The notes: generated by a model not told the origin, from the sequence alone. A stretch of DNA of 32,925 bases from Kiritimatiellia bacterium (GCA_007134465.1 SLKS01000162.1:1-32925), one strand, 5' to 3'; positions 16,740-25,015 are shown, numbered from the stretch's first letter. Numbers and translations: made by a program.

Positions 16740-18140
16740 TCACTGAAACAGAACCACCGTGCCGGCGGGCGGCCGTACCATCAGCAGCCCTCCCGGCGCT
16801 TCCCCGTCCAGGTCCCTGAGTCGCCAGACTCTCCCTTGCAGTCCATCGTTCAATACGCCCGGCCGATACGAGTAATAGACACGTTGGCCGAACGGCGCGC
16901 GCAGGCGTGTTTCGTTTGTCACGTATGGGTCGGTCGCGGAGCCGCTCCCCGACAGCGTGTTCACATCGAAATGGTCAATGGCGCCGGTGATCTCCGCCCC
17001 TCTCTTTTCGCCGCTCAAAAAGGCATGGTGCACTTTGCGCAAGTCCAGCGCAGTCAATTCTATCCGACCTGCGGCCTTCAACTGAATCCAGCCGCTGTAT
17101 TCCGCGCGCTTGTCGTCATGCCGATTCTCCAGATCCACGGCGCCGAAAATTCTGATGTCGCCGGCAATGTTGTTCGTAACGACCACGCACGTTGTCTGTT
17201 CCGCGCGGTTGGCGGTGTTGACATAATAGCCATGAATGTTTCCTCGGATTTCGACATGGCGGTAGTTTTCGACAACAACCCTTACCTGATCCCGATGCTG
17301 CCGGAGGTTATGGGACGCGCGCAAGTCTCCCTCCGCAATCATGTCGCCCGAGGCATCTCCACCGTCGAGCCGGATGGCGCCCGCCCACGCTCCGCTTCCT
17401 CCCGTTGTCGCAACCGAGCTTGTATCGATAGAGCCGACCCGAAAATGTCCCCGATGCGACACGATCACATCGCCTCCCGAGCGGTACCGGCCTTCGGCAC
17501 GGGTTACGATATCGCCCGGCACGCCGGCCCGGCTGGCAATCGCTACGTCGTTCGAGCCGTACACCGTCACATTGCCTCCATCGGAAATGTCATCCGGACC
17601 CGCATGATAATGGTTGGCATATAAATACTCTGTCCTCACAAACCCCGCAGGAACCTGGGCCGTTCCAATCTGCACCGTGGCGCGCACGTTGTCTTGTCCG
17701 GAATTGCGGGCGTCTATACCGCCGATATCAACTGCGCCGACATTGACGATCGCCAGATCGTCGGACGGGCCGTTTCGCAGATCGGCATCGCGCCACATCT
17801 TGATGGACAAGCCGTTGGTTCCGATCAGGTCCGCGCCGACGAGATCCAGCACGATCTTTTGCTTGTCCGTATCTGTTGCGCGCGCGCAATACAGCTTGCG
17901 GGAGCCCAGGTTGACGACGGAGACATTGGGCAAGGACGAAAAGTCGAATGTCCAGGGCGAGTCCTCGCCGGTACGCGTTACCTTTTCCGCCGTGTTCTTG
18001 AACGCCAAAACAACGGGAGCGTCCCCGTCCATCTGCCGATCTCCGTCCAGCGTGTAGGTCTCGCCCGCCCGCCCGGCGCCCGCCGTTCCGAAAAGAACGA
18101 TGGCCGCTGCCGACATCGTTTTTCTGCATGCGCTGTTCAT
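16740..18140 (-). CDS. secreted beta-helix-like protein, single GGIDAR module
   Basis: 466 aa; the ATG at 18140 has AAGGAG 6 nt upstream. A signal peptide (residues 1-26, ending GAGRAG) is followed by the family module: ETYTLDGDRQMDGD, SPWTFDFSSLPNVSVVNLGS, RKLYCARATDTDKQKIVLDL, DDLAIVNVGAVDIGGIDARN, GNVTVYGSNDVAIA, AGAIRLDGGDASGDMIAEGD, VVENYRHVEIRGNIHGYY, NNIAGDIRIFGAVDLENR and a C-terminus of RLRAPFGQRVYYSY ... LRDLDGEAPGG ... TVVLFQ. It aligns along its whole length with either half of the tandem protein at 10849-13749. The KLYC region (17814-17962) is close to identical at the DNA level to 13420-13562. The first module residues are strongly conserved while the strand-rich centre varies, which fits a common cap and a variable solenoid. 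It lies 24 nt downstream of the STN-NHL gene. Function unknown. Confidence 0.85.
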   Translation of the reverse strand: MNSACRKTMSAAAIVLFGTAGAGRAGETYTLDGDRQMDGDAPVVLAFKNTAEKVTRTGEDSPWTFDFSSLPNVSVVNLGSRKLYCARATDTDKQKIVLDLVGADLIGTNGLSIKMWRDADLRNGPSDDLAIVNVGAVDIGGIDARNSGQDNVRATVQIGTAQVPAGFVRTEYLYANHYHAGPDDISDGGNVTVYGSNDVAIASRAGVPGDIVTRAEGRYRSGGDVIVSHRGHFRVGSIDTSSVATTGGSGAWAGAIRLDGGDASGDMIAEGDLRASHNLRQHRDQVRVVVENYRHVEIRGNIHGYYVNTANRAEQTTCVVVTNNIAGDIRIFGAVDLENRHDDKRAEYSGWIQLKAAGRIELTALDLRKVHHAFLSGEKRGAEITGAIDHFDVNTLSGSGSATDPYVTNETRLRAPFGQRVYYSYRPGVLNDGLQGRVWRLRDLDGEAPGGLLMVRPPAGTVVLFQ

Positions 18141-18164
18141 GGTCGTCTCCTTGTGTTCGCTCGT

Positions 18165-21100
18165 TCAGCGAGTCGCTTTGGCGGCGGGGACATCCCCGAG
18201 AGCGACGGTCGTTTCCGCATGATAACCGAGCTTCACGCTGACGATGCGGGCGTTGCCGGGATCGGCCGCGAACAGGCGGCGGTCCGTATGCACGCTCACG
18301 TACGGCGCATGTTTCAGCGCTGTTTCGTCGCCGCCGATCGAACGCGGATTCGGCGGCGTCATCTGCCCGTAGTCTCGCGAAGCGCCCGCCTGGACCAGCG
18401 GCACGCCGTCGTCCACGTTGCCGTACCGGCCCACGCGCAGGATCAGGTTGCCCGCGCTGTCGAGCACGGCCACGCTGTAGCGATCGGGCTCCGGCGCGAA
18501 GCTGCGGGCGAAATCGTCCATCGAAAAGCGCGTGTTCCAGCAGGCGCAGGCGGTTGTGTAGTTGTTGGCCCAGCCAATGCCGGGCTGCATCCAGTGGGCG
18601 CCTTGCACCCAAGCGTTGCGGGCGTACAAGTCCGGCGAACGCGCGGGTTTTTCGATCAGCGGCACGGGCGCGCGGCTGTCGGAGAGCAACCGGCCCTGAC
18701 CGGGAGTGAACTTCATGAGCGTACCGCTACTGTCGTTGAAATGCCGTTCGCCATTGATAACAGCGGGCGAGGCGTGCAGAACGTAGAGATCGCCGCGCGC
18801 GTCCAGCGCGGCGCCGTGAAGCCCGTCATGACCGTCCAGTCCGGGCAGCGCGTCGTCGTGCAGCAGACGCCCGTTGCGGCCGATCACATGCACGAGCGTG
18901 CCGCCGAAACGCCCGCCGGGATCGTAGAGCCGTCCCGGATACATGGTCGGCCGATAGCCGCTCGAGGCGTCGTGAACCTGGGCTCCGTCCGTGCGCGATT
19001 TCAAATCCGTGGAATACAAGGCGGCGACAACGATGTTCCCGCGCGGACACACATGCATGCCCCCGTGATGCCAGCCCCTGTTGCCCGGAAACACGGCGCC
19101 GCTAATGACGCGCGTTTTGCGCACGCTGCGGCCAAAGCCCTCGTTCATGCGTTCCTCGCCGTAGTCGAACGGCACCTCCCGCCAGGAATTGGCCTCGTAG
19201 CGCACGACCATGTCGCTCGTTCGCAAATAGGCATGCCCATCGCGTCCGAAAGCCATGTCCTCCGCAGTCAACGGCAATTCGACCCGGCGGATGCGTCCGG
19301 TTTCCGGCTCGATGCGCAACAGGCTCTGAAACCCTTTGCCGTGCGCGACATCGGCTTCGCCCAGATAGAGCAAGCCATCCGCCGGATTGACATATAGACG
19401 CTGACGGTTGAACGTGGCGGAACGAATGCTGTCGATCGCATCGCGGGCTTCTTCGAGAAAGTCGCGTTTCACGACCCATCCGTCGTCTTCGAGCGTCAGC
19501 AGCATGACCCCCATCCCCCGGGAACGCCGCCAGGTCGAGCCGGCCGGCGAGCGCGCCACCATCCAGACCCGAGCCGGATCCGACCAGGTATCCACGGCGA
19601 TCGAAATTTCCATGTTGCTCAATCCGTGTCCGCACAAGCCGGTCGGCCGATGCAAATCCCACGAATCCAGCTCGCGAGCCCCGTCGTCGAGGGAGGAAAA
19701 GCGGCGCAACTGGTACAGCCGCGTCGCCCGGTTGTAGTTTCCGTGCGGCACGGTCATCGGAAGCGCTCCGGCAGAGCCCGGCAAACGTCCGGGCCGGGGC
19801 AGCCCCATGCTGAACACGAATAGCTCGCCGGTTTCCTGCCGAATGGCGATCCGGGCGGGACGTTCTACCGGCAGGTTGCGCAGGTGTTCGCCGCTTTCGC
19901 TGAAAATCTGGATGCGGTCGTTTCTGTGATCGGCCACATAGACGCGGCCCTGAGCGTCGCAGGCGACATCCGCAGGCATGTCGAACTCGCCCGGCCCGGC
20001 GCCGGCCTCCGCGCCGCCCGCGAAAACGACGGGCGGTTCGTCATGGTCGAAACGCATGCGCTTGACCATGTTCCGCCAGAGAACCGTGCCGTGAACGCCG
20101 GGAAACGTTTCGTTGTACATCGTCAGGTACAGCCATGTCCCGTCCGGACTGAGCGCGGTCCTCTTTGGGCGGATCAGAAACAGCTCGCCCTCGTCCCGGT
20201 GTCCTCGTACGGGGGTCCACAAGCTCTCGCCGCTGTGCAGGGAAACATCCGGCCCGTGCAGGTTCAGGCCTCCGCTCGCGCCGTCGGTCGAGAGCCGGGC
20301 CAGACGCGCCCCGGTCAACGCCATGCGCCCGCCTGAGACCGCCAGCGCATCGCCGGCCGCGCCCCTCATCCCGGCATTGGCAATCATCTTGCTCTGATGC
20401 CGATGGTAGCGTCCGTCATTGTAGGTCGCCGGCTCGCAGTTGCTGCCGCTCATGAGCAATGTCGTTTGCAGCCAGTTCGGCTTGATCGGAATCTCGGCGC
20501 CGTCCGGAAAACGATGCCGAATCAAATCCGGGATGGTCGCGATTTTGTCGGCGGGAAACGGATAGACGGTGCGGACATAGGCGCCGTCGCGGTCGAACAG
20601 GCGGATATGGTCAATGCCCTGGCCGCTGTCGAAAACATAGATCCCTTCCGGCGCCGCCGCCAGCAGCAGCCGTTGCCCGCCGTACGCGCTATAGCGTGCC
20701 TGCGAGGCGGGCTTGCCCGGATGCCAGAACAAGGTGCGTTCGAAACGCGCCTTGAGACCCAGCGAAACGCGCACCTGAACCCGACCCACATCGTCCACAT
20801 ACCTGCCCGCATCGTCCTTGCCGTCCCAGACAAGCGTTTGCGCCCTGGAATTCCAGAGAAAAGGTTCTGGCGCGTTCAGTCCGAGCAGCCCGCTGGCCAG
20901 ATGCCGAAGAATGCGGCCATCCTCGCGCTCGATTGCCACCGTGACATCGCACAACCCCTCTGTTTCAAACGAAATCGTCACCCGGTCGCCGTCGCGCGCG
21001 AGGCTCGGCTCGCGCGCAAACGCGAACCGGTCTTCCCGGTCGCTCCCGAAAAGATCGGCCGCTTCCCGCCGAACCACCCGCACGCGCGCGCCGGCCGCCT

Positions 21101-21377
21101 TTTCCAGGGTCAGCCCGCGCGGACGCAGAATGCGCATGGCGACCCGACCGGCCGCGACGTCGTTTTCCTTCAGCGTCACCGAGTCCAGATGCTCGACCAG
21201 CGCGCTGTCGAACGCGAACTCTACATTCGCCTTCGCTCCCAAATCCCGCAGGGCCCGAGCCAGCCCGACATTGCGGAAATCGACGGATACCTTCCCGTGC
21301 AATGGCGTGGCTGCGGAAACCACCGTTGTCCATGCCGCCACACCCAAGCCCAGTCCGATCGCATGCCATGTCTTCAT
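18165..21377 (-). CDS. secreted STN-domain / NHL-type beta-propeller protein
   Basis: 1070 aa. ATG at 21377, with AAGGGGG 6 nt upstream inside the preceding gene; ATGA overlap with the regulator stop. A signal peptide (about 1-22) is followed by a domain like STN (secretin/TonB short N-terminal domain) at about 28-105: VSVDFRNVGLARALRDLGAK, VEFAFD, then VTLKENDVAAGRVAMRILRP. A FlgD-Ig-like strand segment follows at about 125-206, with TLVWDGKDDAGRYVDDVG. The remainder is a large propeller with an NHL repeat (GPGEFDMPADVACDAQGRVY ... RNDRIQIF, about 461-492) and further blades (RTALSPDGTWLYLTMYNET, LHGAALDARGDLYVLHASP, YSVAVLDSAGNLILRVGRYG). STN domains normally sit in the periplasmic part of secretins, TonB receptors or associated sensors, so an envelope-sensing or docking role is possible. 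Translational coupling to the regulator suggests the two act in one pathway; that is inference. Confidence 0.82.
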   Translation of the reverse strand: MKTWHAIGLGLGVAAWTTVVSAATPLHGKVSVDFRNVGLARALRDLGAKANVEFAFDSALVEHLDSVTLKENDVAAGRVAMRILRPRGLTLEKAAGARVRVVRREAADLFGSDREDRFAFAREPSLARDGDRVTISFETEGLCDVTVAIEREDGRILRHLASGLLGLNAPEPFLWNSRAQTLVWDGKDDAGRYVDDVGRVQVRVSLGLKARFERTLFWHPGKPASQARYSAYGGQRLLLAAAPEGIYVFDSGQGIDHIRLFDRDGAYVRTVYPFPADKIATIPDLIRHRFPDGAEIPIKPNWLQTTLLMSGSNCEPATYNDGRYHRHQSKMIANAGMRGAAGDALAVSGGRMALTGARLARLSTDGASGGLNLHGPDVSLHSGESLWTPVRGHRDEGELFLIRPKRTALSPDGTWLYLTMYNETFPGVHGTVLWRNMVKRMRFDHDEPPVVFAGGAEAGAGPGEFDMPADVACDAQGRVYVADHRNDRIQIFSESGEHLRNLPVERPARIAIRQETGELFVFSMGLPRPGRLPGSAGALPMTVPHGNYNRATRLYQLRRFSSLDDGARELDSWDLHRPTGLCGHGLSNMEISIAVDTWSDPARVWMVARSPAGSTWRRSRGMGVMLLTLEDDGWVVKRDFLEEARDAIDSIRSATFNRQRLYVNPADGLLYLGEADVAHGKGFQSLLRIEPETGRIRRVELPLTAEDMAFGRDGHAYLRTSDMVVRYEANSWREVPFDYGEERMNEGFGRSVRKTRVISGAVFPGNRGWHHGGMHVCPRGNIVVAALYSTDLKSRTDGAQVHDASSGYRPTMYPGRLYDPGGRFGGTLVHVIGRNGRLLHDDALPGLDGHDGLHGAALDARGDLYVLHASPAVINGERHFNDSSGTLMKFTPGQGRLLSDSRAPVPLIEKPARSPDLYARNAWVQGAHWMQPGIGWANNYTTACACWNTRFSMDDFARSFAPEPDRYSVAVLDSAGNLILRVGRYGNVDDGVPLVQAGASRDYGQMTPPNPRSIGGDETALKHAPYVSVHTDRRLFAADPGNARIVSVKLGYHAETTVALGDVPAAKATR

Positions 21378-22495
21378 TGCATACCCCCTTCTTCCATGCC
21401 AATCAATCCTGCCGGTCGGATCTCCGAGCCGGACCGCACCTTGCCCGTGGAGCTTCGCACACGGATATCAACGTCGACCGTAACAAGCGTTCCATCCTCG
21501 ACATCAAGCTTGTCGGAAAAATACTGCACGGCGAGCTCGCCCAACGCGCGCCGATCGTAGTGCGCCGACGTCAAATCGTGCTCTGCAGCCGTCAGGTCTC
21601 CGTATCCGGCCACGCTGACGTCCGTCCCGACCTCAAGCCCAAGCCGACGAATAACCGCCATCGTCTTGACCGCCCGATCGTCATCGCAACATATCATGGC
21701 TGTGGGAGGGTCGGGCAAACGCAGCAATTCCCTCACAGCCGTGTTGACGCTGTCCATGGCAGAAGACGTTTTCACGATCAAATCGCGATCGACAACCAAC
21801 CCGCGTTCCCGATGAGAGGCACAATAGCCGCGGCGTTTCCATGGATTCAAATCCGCTCTGGACATGTCCAGATAGGCGATCCTTGCATGTCCCAGTTCGA
21901 AAAGATGCCCCGCCAAGGCTTTCATGCCTTCAAACCCGTTGTCCATGATCCCCGTCGCGCCCGAACCTTCCACATAATGATCGATCATAACGGCACGCCT
22001 CTTGTACCAGCGCATGATGCGACCAACATCGGCGGCGCCTTTGCTTGTCGAAAGAAAAACCAGACACCGAATCGCATCGGGAGGATTTCTGAACAGACTG
22101 TCAGCGCCGCGTGTCGTATGGAGATTAGCGAACAGCGTATCCATGCCCGCCTCGCACGAATACCGCATCAGCGGCCCCAACAAATCTTGGAAATAAGGAG
22201 AAATTCTCGGATCCGACGCCTTGTGAGACACTATCGCCATCAAACCTCTGCTTCCCGAAGCGCGGCGAACAGACCTTTGGTCCGCCACGCACGTGCCATG
22301 CCCCGGAATTCCCACCAACAGACCATCTTGCTTCAGAATTCCCACCGCCTTGTTCACGGTTACAAGACTGACGCCAAGTTGTTCGCTCAGCATCCTTTGC
22401 GATGGCAACCGCTTGCCCCAAAGCCGCTCTTTGATTATATGGGCCGACAGTTTTTCGCTGATTTCCTGCCGCAACAGCTTATGGTCAGTTATCAT
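21374..22495 (-). CDS. GntR-type HTH / LacI-type sugar-binding transcriptional regulator
   Basis: 373 aa from the ATG at 22495. The frame is open to 22618, but the extra residues precede the normal GntR start and look non-coding. A winged HTH of the GntR type occupies about 10-72: LLRQEISEKLSAHIIKERLW, KRLPSQRMLSEQLGVSLVTV, NKAVGILKQDGLLVGIPGHG. A LacI/periplasmic-binding-like effector domain follows from about 84: GLMAIVSHK, GIMDNGFEGMKALAGHLFEL, GHARIAYLDM, TAMICCDDDRAVKTM and VAGYGDLTAAEHDLTS. This architecture is that of AraR of Bacillus, which releases DNA on binding a sugar. The gene is the first of the minus-strand run and overlaps the STN-NHL gene by 4 bp, so it probably controls this locus in response to a sugar. 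It is divergent from the cupin-avtA genes. Ligand unknown. Confidence 0.9.
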   Translation of the reverse strand: MITDHKLLRQEISEKLSAHIIKERLWGKRLPSQRMLSEQLGVSLVTVNKAVGILKQDGLLVGIPGHGTCVADQRSVRRASGSRGLMAIVSHKASDPRISPYFQDLLGPLMRYSCEAGMDTLFANLHTTRGADSLFRNPPDAIRCLVFLSTSKGAADVGRIMRWYKRRAVMIDHYVEGSGATGIMDNGFEGMKALAGHLFELGHARIAYLDMSRADLNPWKRRGYCASHRERGLVVDRDLIVKTSSAMDSVNTAVRELLRLPDPPTAMICCDDDRAVKTMAVIRRLGLEVGTDVSVAGYGDLTAAEHDLTSAHYDRRALGELAVQYFSDKLDVEDGTLVTVDVDIRVRSSTGKVRSGSEIRPAGLIGMEEGGMQ

Positions 22496-22729
22496 GCTCG
22501 TTTCCGCTCCATCATCCCGTCGTCCCGCTAAAAACAGCCTCCGCACCGTCCACCCTGCCGAATCGAAACTTGCCTCTAGCCAGTGCCTGCCGTGTATAAC
22601 ACTTCTATAACATTGCACTTTGAGGAACGGGTGTCAAGGGGGAAAGGCTTTTTTTTGAAAGGCGCAATAATATGCGTGCTTTTGCGGCATCCGCTTGACA
22701 AATGGCGTGGATTTGTGTTTTTTCCTCGC
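22496..22729. promoter_or_regulatory. divergent intergenic region between regulator and cupin genes
   Basis: 234 bp separate the two divergent starts. Besides the candidate operator and minus-strand promoter, it holds an AT-rich patch with an eight-T run and TAATAT around 22650-22672, and a TTGACA at 22695-22700 facing the cupin gene. The latter has no good -10 element at 17 bp (only TTTTTT), so the plus-strand promoter is uncertain. Open frames through this region in both directions are extensions of the flanking genes without a credible start. Confidence 0.45.
22592..22612. promoter_or_regulatory. candidate operator upstream of the GntR/LacI regulator
   Basis: GTGT-ATA-ACAC (22592-22602) is a short palindrome. 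TATAACA occurs twice, at 22595-22601 and 22606-22612, exactly 11 bp (one helical turn) apart. The site overlaps a candidate promoter for the regulator on the minus strand: TTGACA at 22637-22632 and TGTTAT at 22612-22607, though the 19-bp spacer is long. Such placement fits autoregulation by a GntR/LacI protein. It lies about 100 bp upstream of the chosen ATG. This is sequence pattern only. Confidence 0.4.
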
Positions 22730-23476
22730 GTGATTCCGAAAGAGACACTTTTCAAAAGCGGGCAGGCGCCGGGAATGCGGCCTGTGCTGCCCGACGAAAT
22801 CCCCGGTGTACGGACGGCGGCCTTCGTCGTGGCGCCGGGCGTAACGGAAACGTTCGCACCCGTGCCGGGCAGCGGCCGGGCGCTGCTGTTTACGCAAGGC
22901 GACGGTTTCGTTCGGGCGGACGGGAAAGTCTGGACGATCCGCGAAACGGCCCTGTTTGTACCGCGTCCGGAACAGACGGTAACCGCCGAGGCGCCGGGCG
23001 AAAAGCCGCTGTCGGGTCTGGCGCTGGCCATGGAACTGACGGAGCCGGAGCGCGCGCGGCTTGCCGCGGAGCCGGAGACGCGCTTTCCGTATTTCATGAT
23101 CTATTCGGAATGCAAGACGTACAAGGAAAAGATCAAAAGCCCGAAGACGGTCAGTCGCACGCTGCTGCCCGCGCACGTCTACCCGCGCCTGTGCATCGGG
23201 TCGGTCGAAACCGACGGGCCCGACCATGTGGCCGCGCATCGGCATCCGATGCTCGAGCAGTATTTTCTGGGTTTGCCCGACAATCGCTGCATTGTGCGGG
23301 CCGACGAGAACGCCGTGGACTTCGGGCCGAACGATCTTGTGCATATTCCGCTTGGCTCCAATCACAGTGTGGATGTGGAGCCGGGCCGGCATTTGCATTA
23401 CGTCTGGATAGACGTGTTCCGGGACGAAAGCGGCCTGCGCTGGATTGACGAGGAACACGAGGACGACCCGCAATGA
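22730..23476 (+). CDS. cupin-fold (AraC-ligand-binding-like) protein
   Basis: 248 aa from a GTG at 22730; an ATG at 22775 is an alternative and neither has a strong Shine-Dalgarno. The C-terminal half is a classical cupin. Motif 1, AHRHPMLEQYFLG, has His170, His172 and Glu176; motif 2, FGPNDLVHIPLGSNHSV, has the G-x6-P-x-G-x2-H pattern with His212. These residues normally bind a metal. The N-terminal half (VPGSGRALLFTQGDGFVRAD, WTIRETALFVPRP) looks like a second, degenerate cupin barrel lacking the metal ligands. No HTH is present, so it is not a complete AraC regulator. Its stop overlaps the avtA start (ATGA), so the two are translationally coupled and likely linked in function, perhaps as a sensor or small-molecule enzyme. 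Its substrate cannot be deduced. Confidence 0.75.
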   Translation: MIPKETLFKSGQAPGMRPVLPDEIPGVRTAAFVVAPGVTETFAPVPGSGRALLFTQGDGFVRADGKVWTIRETALFVPRPEQTVTAEAPGEKPLSGLALAMELTEPERARLAAEPETRFPYFMIYSECKTYKEKIKSPKTVSRTLLPAHVYPRLCIGSVETDGPDHVAAHRHPMLEQYFLGLPDNRCIVRADENAVDFGPNDLVHIPLGSNHSVDVEPGRHLHYVWIDVFRDESGLRWIDEEHEDDPQ

Positions 23477-24738
23477 ATGTCTCTGTCTTTGGCGAAAAAT
23501 TCACCGGCTCGTCCGGCATCCTGCAATTGATGGACGATTTGGGCAAGGCCATGACGGGGCGGCAGGGCATGCGCATGCTGGGCGGGGGCAATCCGGCCCA
23601 TATCCCCGAAGTCCAGCGCCTGTTTCTGGATCGCATGCGCGCGTTGACCGACGATCCGGCGGCGTTCGCGCGTCTGATCGGCAACTACGACACTCCGCAA
23701 GGCGAGGAACGGTTCGTCGGACGGCTGGCCGATTTGCTGCGCAAGGAATATGGCTGGCCGGTGGGGCCGGAAAACATTGCGTTGACGCTGGGCAGTCAAA
23801 GCTCGTTTTTCGTCCTGTTCAATGCGCTGGCCGGTCGGTTTGCCGACGGATCGCGCCGCCAAATTCTGCTGCCGCTCACGCCCGAATACATCGGCTATGC
23901 CGATCAGGGGCTCGACGAGGACATGTTCGTGTCCGTACGGCCCGAGATCGAGCTGTGCGGCGATCGGCGCTTCAAATACCACGTGGATTTCGGGCGCCTG
24001 CCCGATGCGGCCGGATTGGGCGCCGTGTGCGTATCGCGGCCGACCAACCCGACGGGCAACGTGCTGACGGACGACGAACTTCTTCATTTGGACGACTACG
24101 CGCGGGCTGCGAACATACCTCTTATTATTGATTCCGCCTACGGAATGCCGTTTCCGGGCATTGTCTTTGCGAACGCCAGCCCGTTCTGGAACGAGAATGT
24201 TATCGCCTGCATGAGCCTGTCCAAGCTGGGTTTGCCCGGTACGCGCACGGGGATTGTGGTCGCGCGCCAGGAGATTATCGCCATGATTTCCGCCGCCAAT
24301 GCGATCATATCGCTGGCGCCCGGCAGTTTCGGCGCGGGCTTGGCCTTGCATCTTCTGAACGGCGGCGACATTCTGAAACTCAGCCGCGACGTGATTCGTC
24401 CCTTCTATCGGCTCAAATCGGAGATGGCGCAGGAGCAGTTGCTGACCGAGTTGCGCGGGCTGCCGTGCCGGCTGCACAAGGCCGAAGGCGCGATTTTCCT
24501 GTGGCTCTGGTGCGAGGGCCTGCCGATCTCCTGCGGCGAGCTGTACGAACGGCTCAAGCAGCGCGGCGTTCTGGTGGTGCCCGGCCATCACTTCTTCCCC
24601 GGCTTGGCCGACGAATGGCCGCATCGCCACGAATGCATCCGCATCACCTATTCCCAGCCCGAAGACATGGTGCGGGATGGCGTGCGCATCATTGCCGAGG
24701 AAGTGCGCAAAGCCTACGGCTTTGCCGACGATAATTGA
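23473..24738 (+). CDS. avtA: valine-pyruvate aminotransferase
   Basis: 421 aa, close in length and sequence to E. coli AvtA. It is a fold-type I PLP enzyme that transfers the amino group between valine and pyruvate, giving 2-ketoisovalerate and alanine, in the cytoplasm. Diagnostic stretches shared with AvtA are MLGGGNPAHIPEVQ (35-48), NYDTPQGEE (71-79), LTPEYIGYADQGL (135-147), FKYHVDF (167-173), CVSRPTNPTGNV (186-197), and SLSKLGLPGTRTGIV (248-262) with the PLP-binding Lys251. HKAEGAIFLWLW and GVLVVPGHHFFPGL follow in the C-terminal half. GAGGA lies 9 nt before the ATG, within the cupin gene that it overlaps by 4 bp. No ilv or leu genes are nearby, so why it is paired with a cupin protein is not clear. 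Identification is secure; exact amino-acid preference is by homology. Confidence 0.95.
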   Translation: MNVSVFGEKFTGSSGILQLMDDLGKAMTGRQGMRMLGGGNPAHIPEVQRLFLDRMRALTDDPAAFARLIGNYDTPQGEERFVGRLADLLRKEYGWPVGPENIALTLGSQSSFFVLFNALAGRFADGSRRQILLPLTPEYIGYADQGLDEDMFVSVRPEIELCGDRRFKYHVDFGRLPDAAGLGAVCVSRPTNPTGNVLTDDELLHLDDYARAANIPLIIDSAYGMPFPGIVFANASPFWNENVIACMSLSKLGLPGTRTGIVVARQEIIAMISAANAIISLAPGSFGAGLALHLLNGGDILKLSRDVIRPFYRLKSEMAQEQLLTELRGLPCRLHKAEGAIFLWLWCEGLPISCGELYERLKQRGVLVVPGHHFFPGLADEWPHRHECIRITYSQPEDMVRDGVRIIAEEVRKAYGFADDN

Positions 24739-24865
24739 AGAGATTCTACCGTTTCGAGCGATAGGGGCGTATGCTTTGGCGGGGAATGTCGCGGGTCCGC
24801 CGTTCCGGCGTGTGTCGTGTTCGCGGCTTGCAAACGGGCGGCGATATCGCCCCGCTGGCGGCGTT

Positions 24866-24908
24866 GTCAAGGGAGTCGCATACCAAGAGTATAGCGACAA
24901 CCCTTGAC
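24866..24908. repeat. 43-nt stem-loop in the avtA-glpK spacer
   Basis: Left arm: GTCAAGGG, then GTCGC, then ATAC. Right arm: GTAT, then GCGAC, then CCCTTGAC. The loop is CAAGA and the only irregularities are single- or two-base bulges, so 17 base pairs form. An outer GGC/GCC pair extends it after a bulge. It could end the cupin-avtA transcript or protect its 3' end, but there is no T-run. Confidence 0.6.
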
Positions 24909-24982
24909 GCCTTGCCATCGGAGCAATCTTGCCGCCCGTTTTCTGCGGGGCTTCGCCCAACCGCGAACACGCCACGGGCGCC

Positions 24983-25015
24983 TTGCCGCATCGCCCTGCG
25001 GGACGAATGCGGCAA
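24983..25015. repeat. 33-nt stem-loop just upstream of glpK
   Basis: TTGCCGCAT (24983-24991) pairs perfectly with ATGCGGCAA (25007-25015), with an inner CCC-TGC-GGG. Lying 26 nt before the glpK start, it could be an operator-like palindrome or a leader structure that influences translation of glpK, whose own Shine-Dalgarno is poorly placed. Confidence 0.5.

Noticed and set aside
22496-22618. Longer N-terminus of the GntR/LacI regulator from the ATG at 22618
   Set aside because: It would add 41 residues ahead of the winged HTH that relatives do not normally have, and it covers the candidate promoter-operator.
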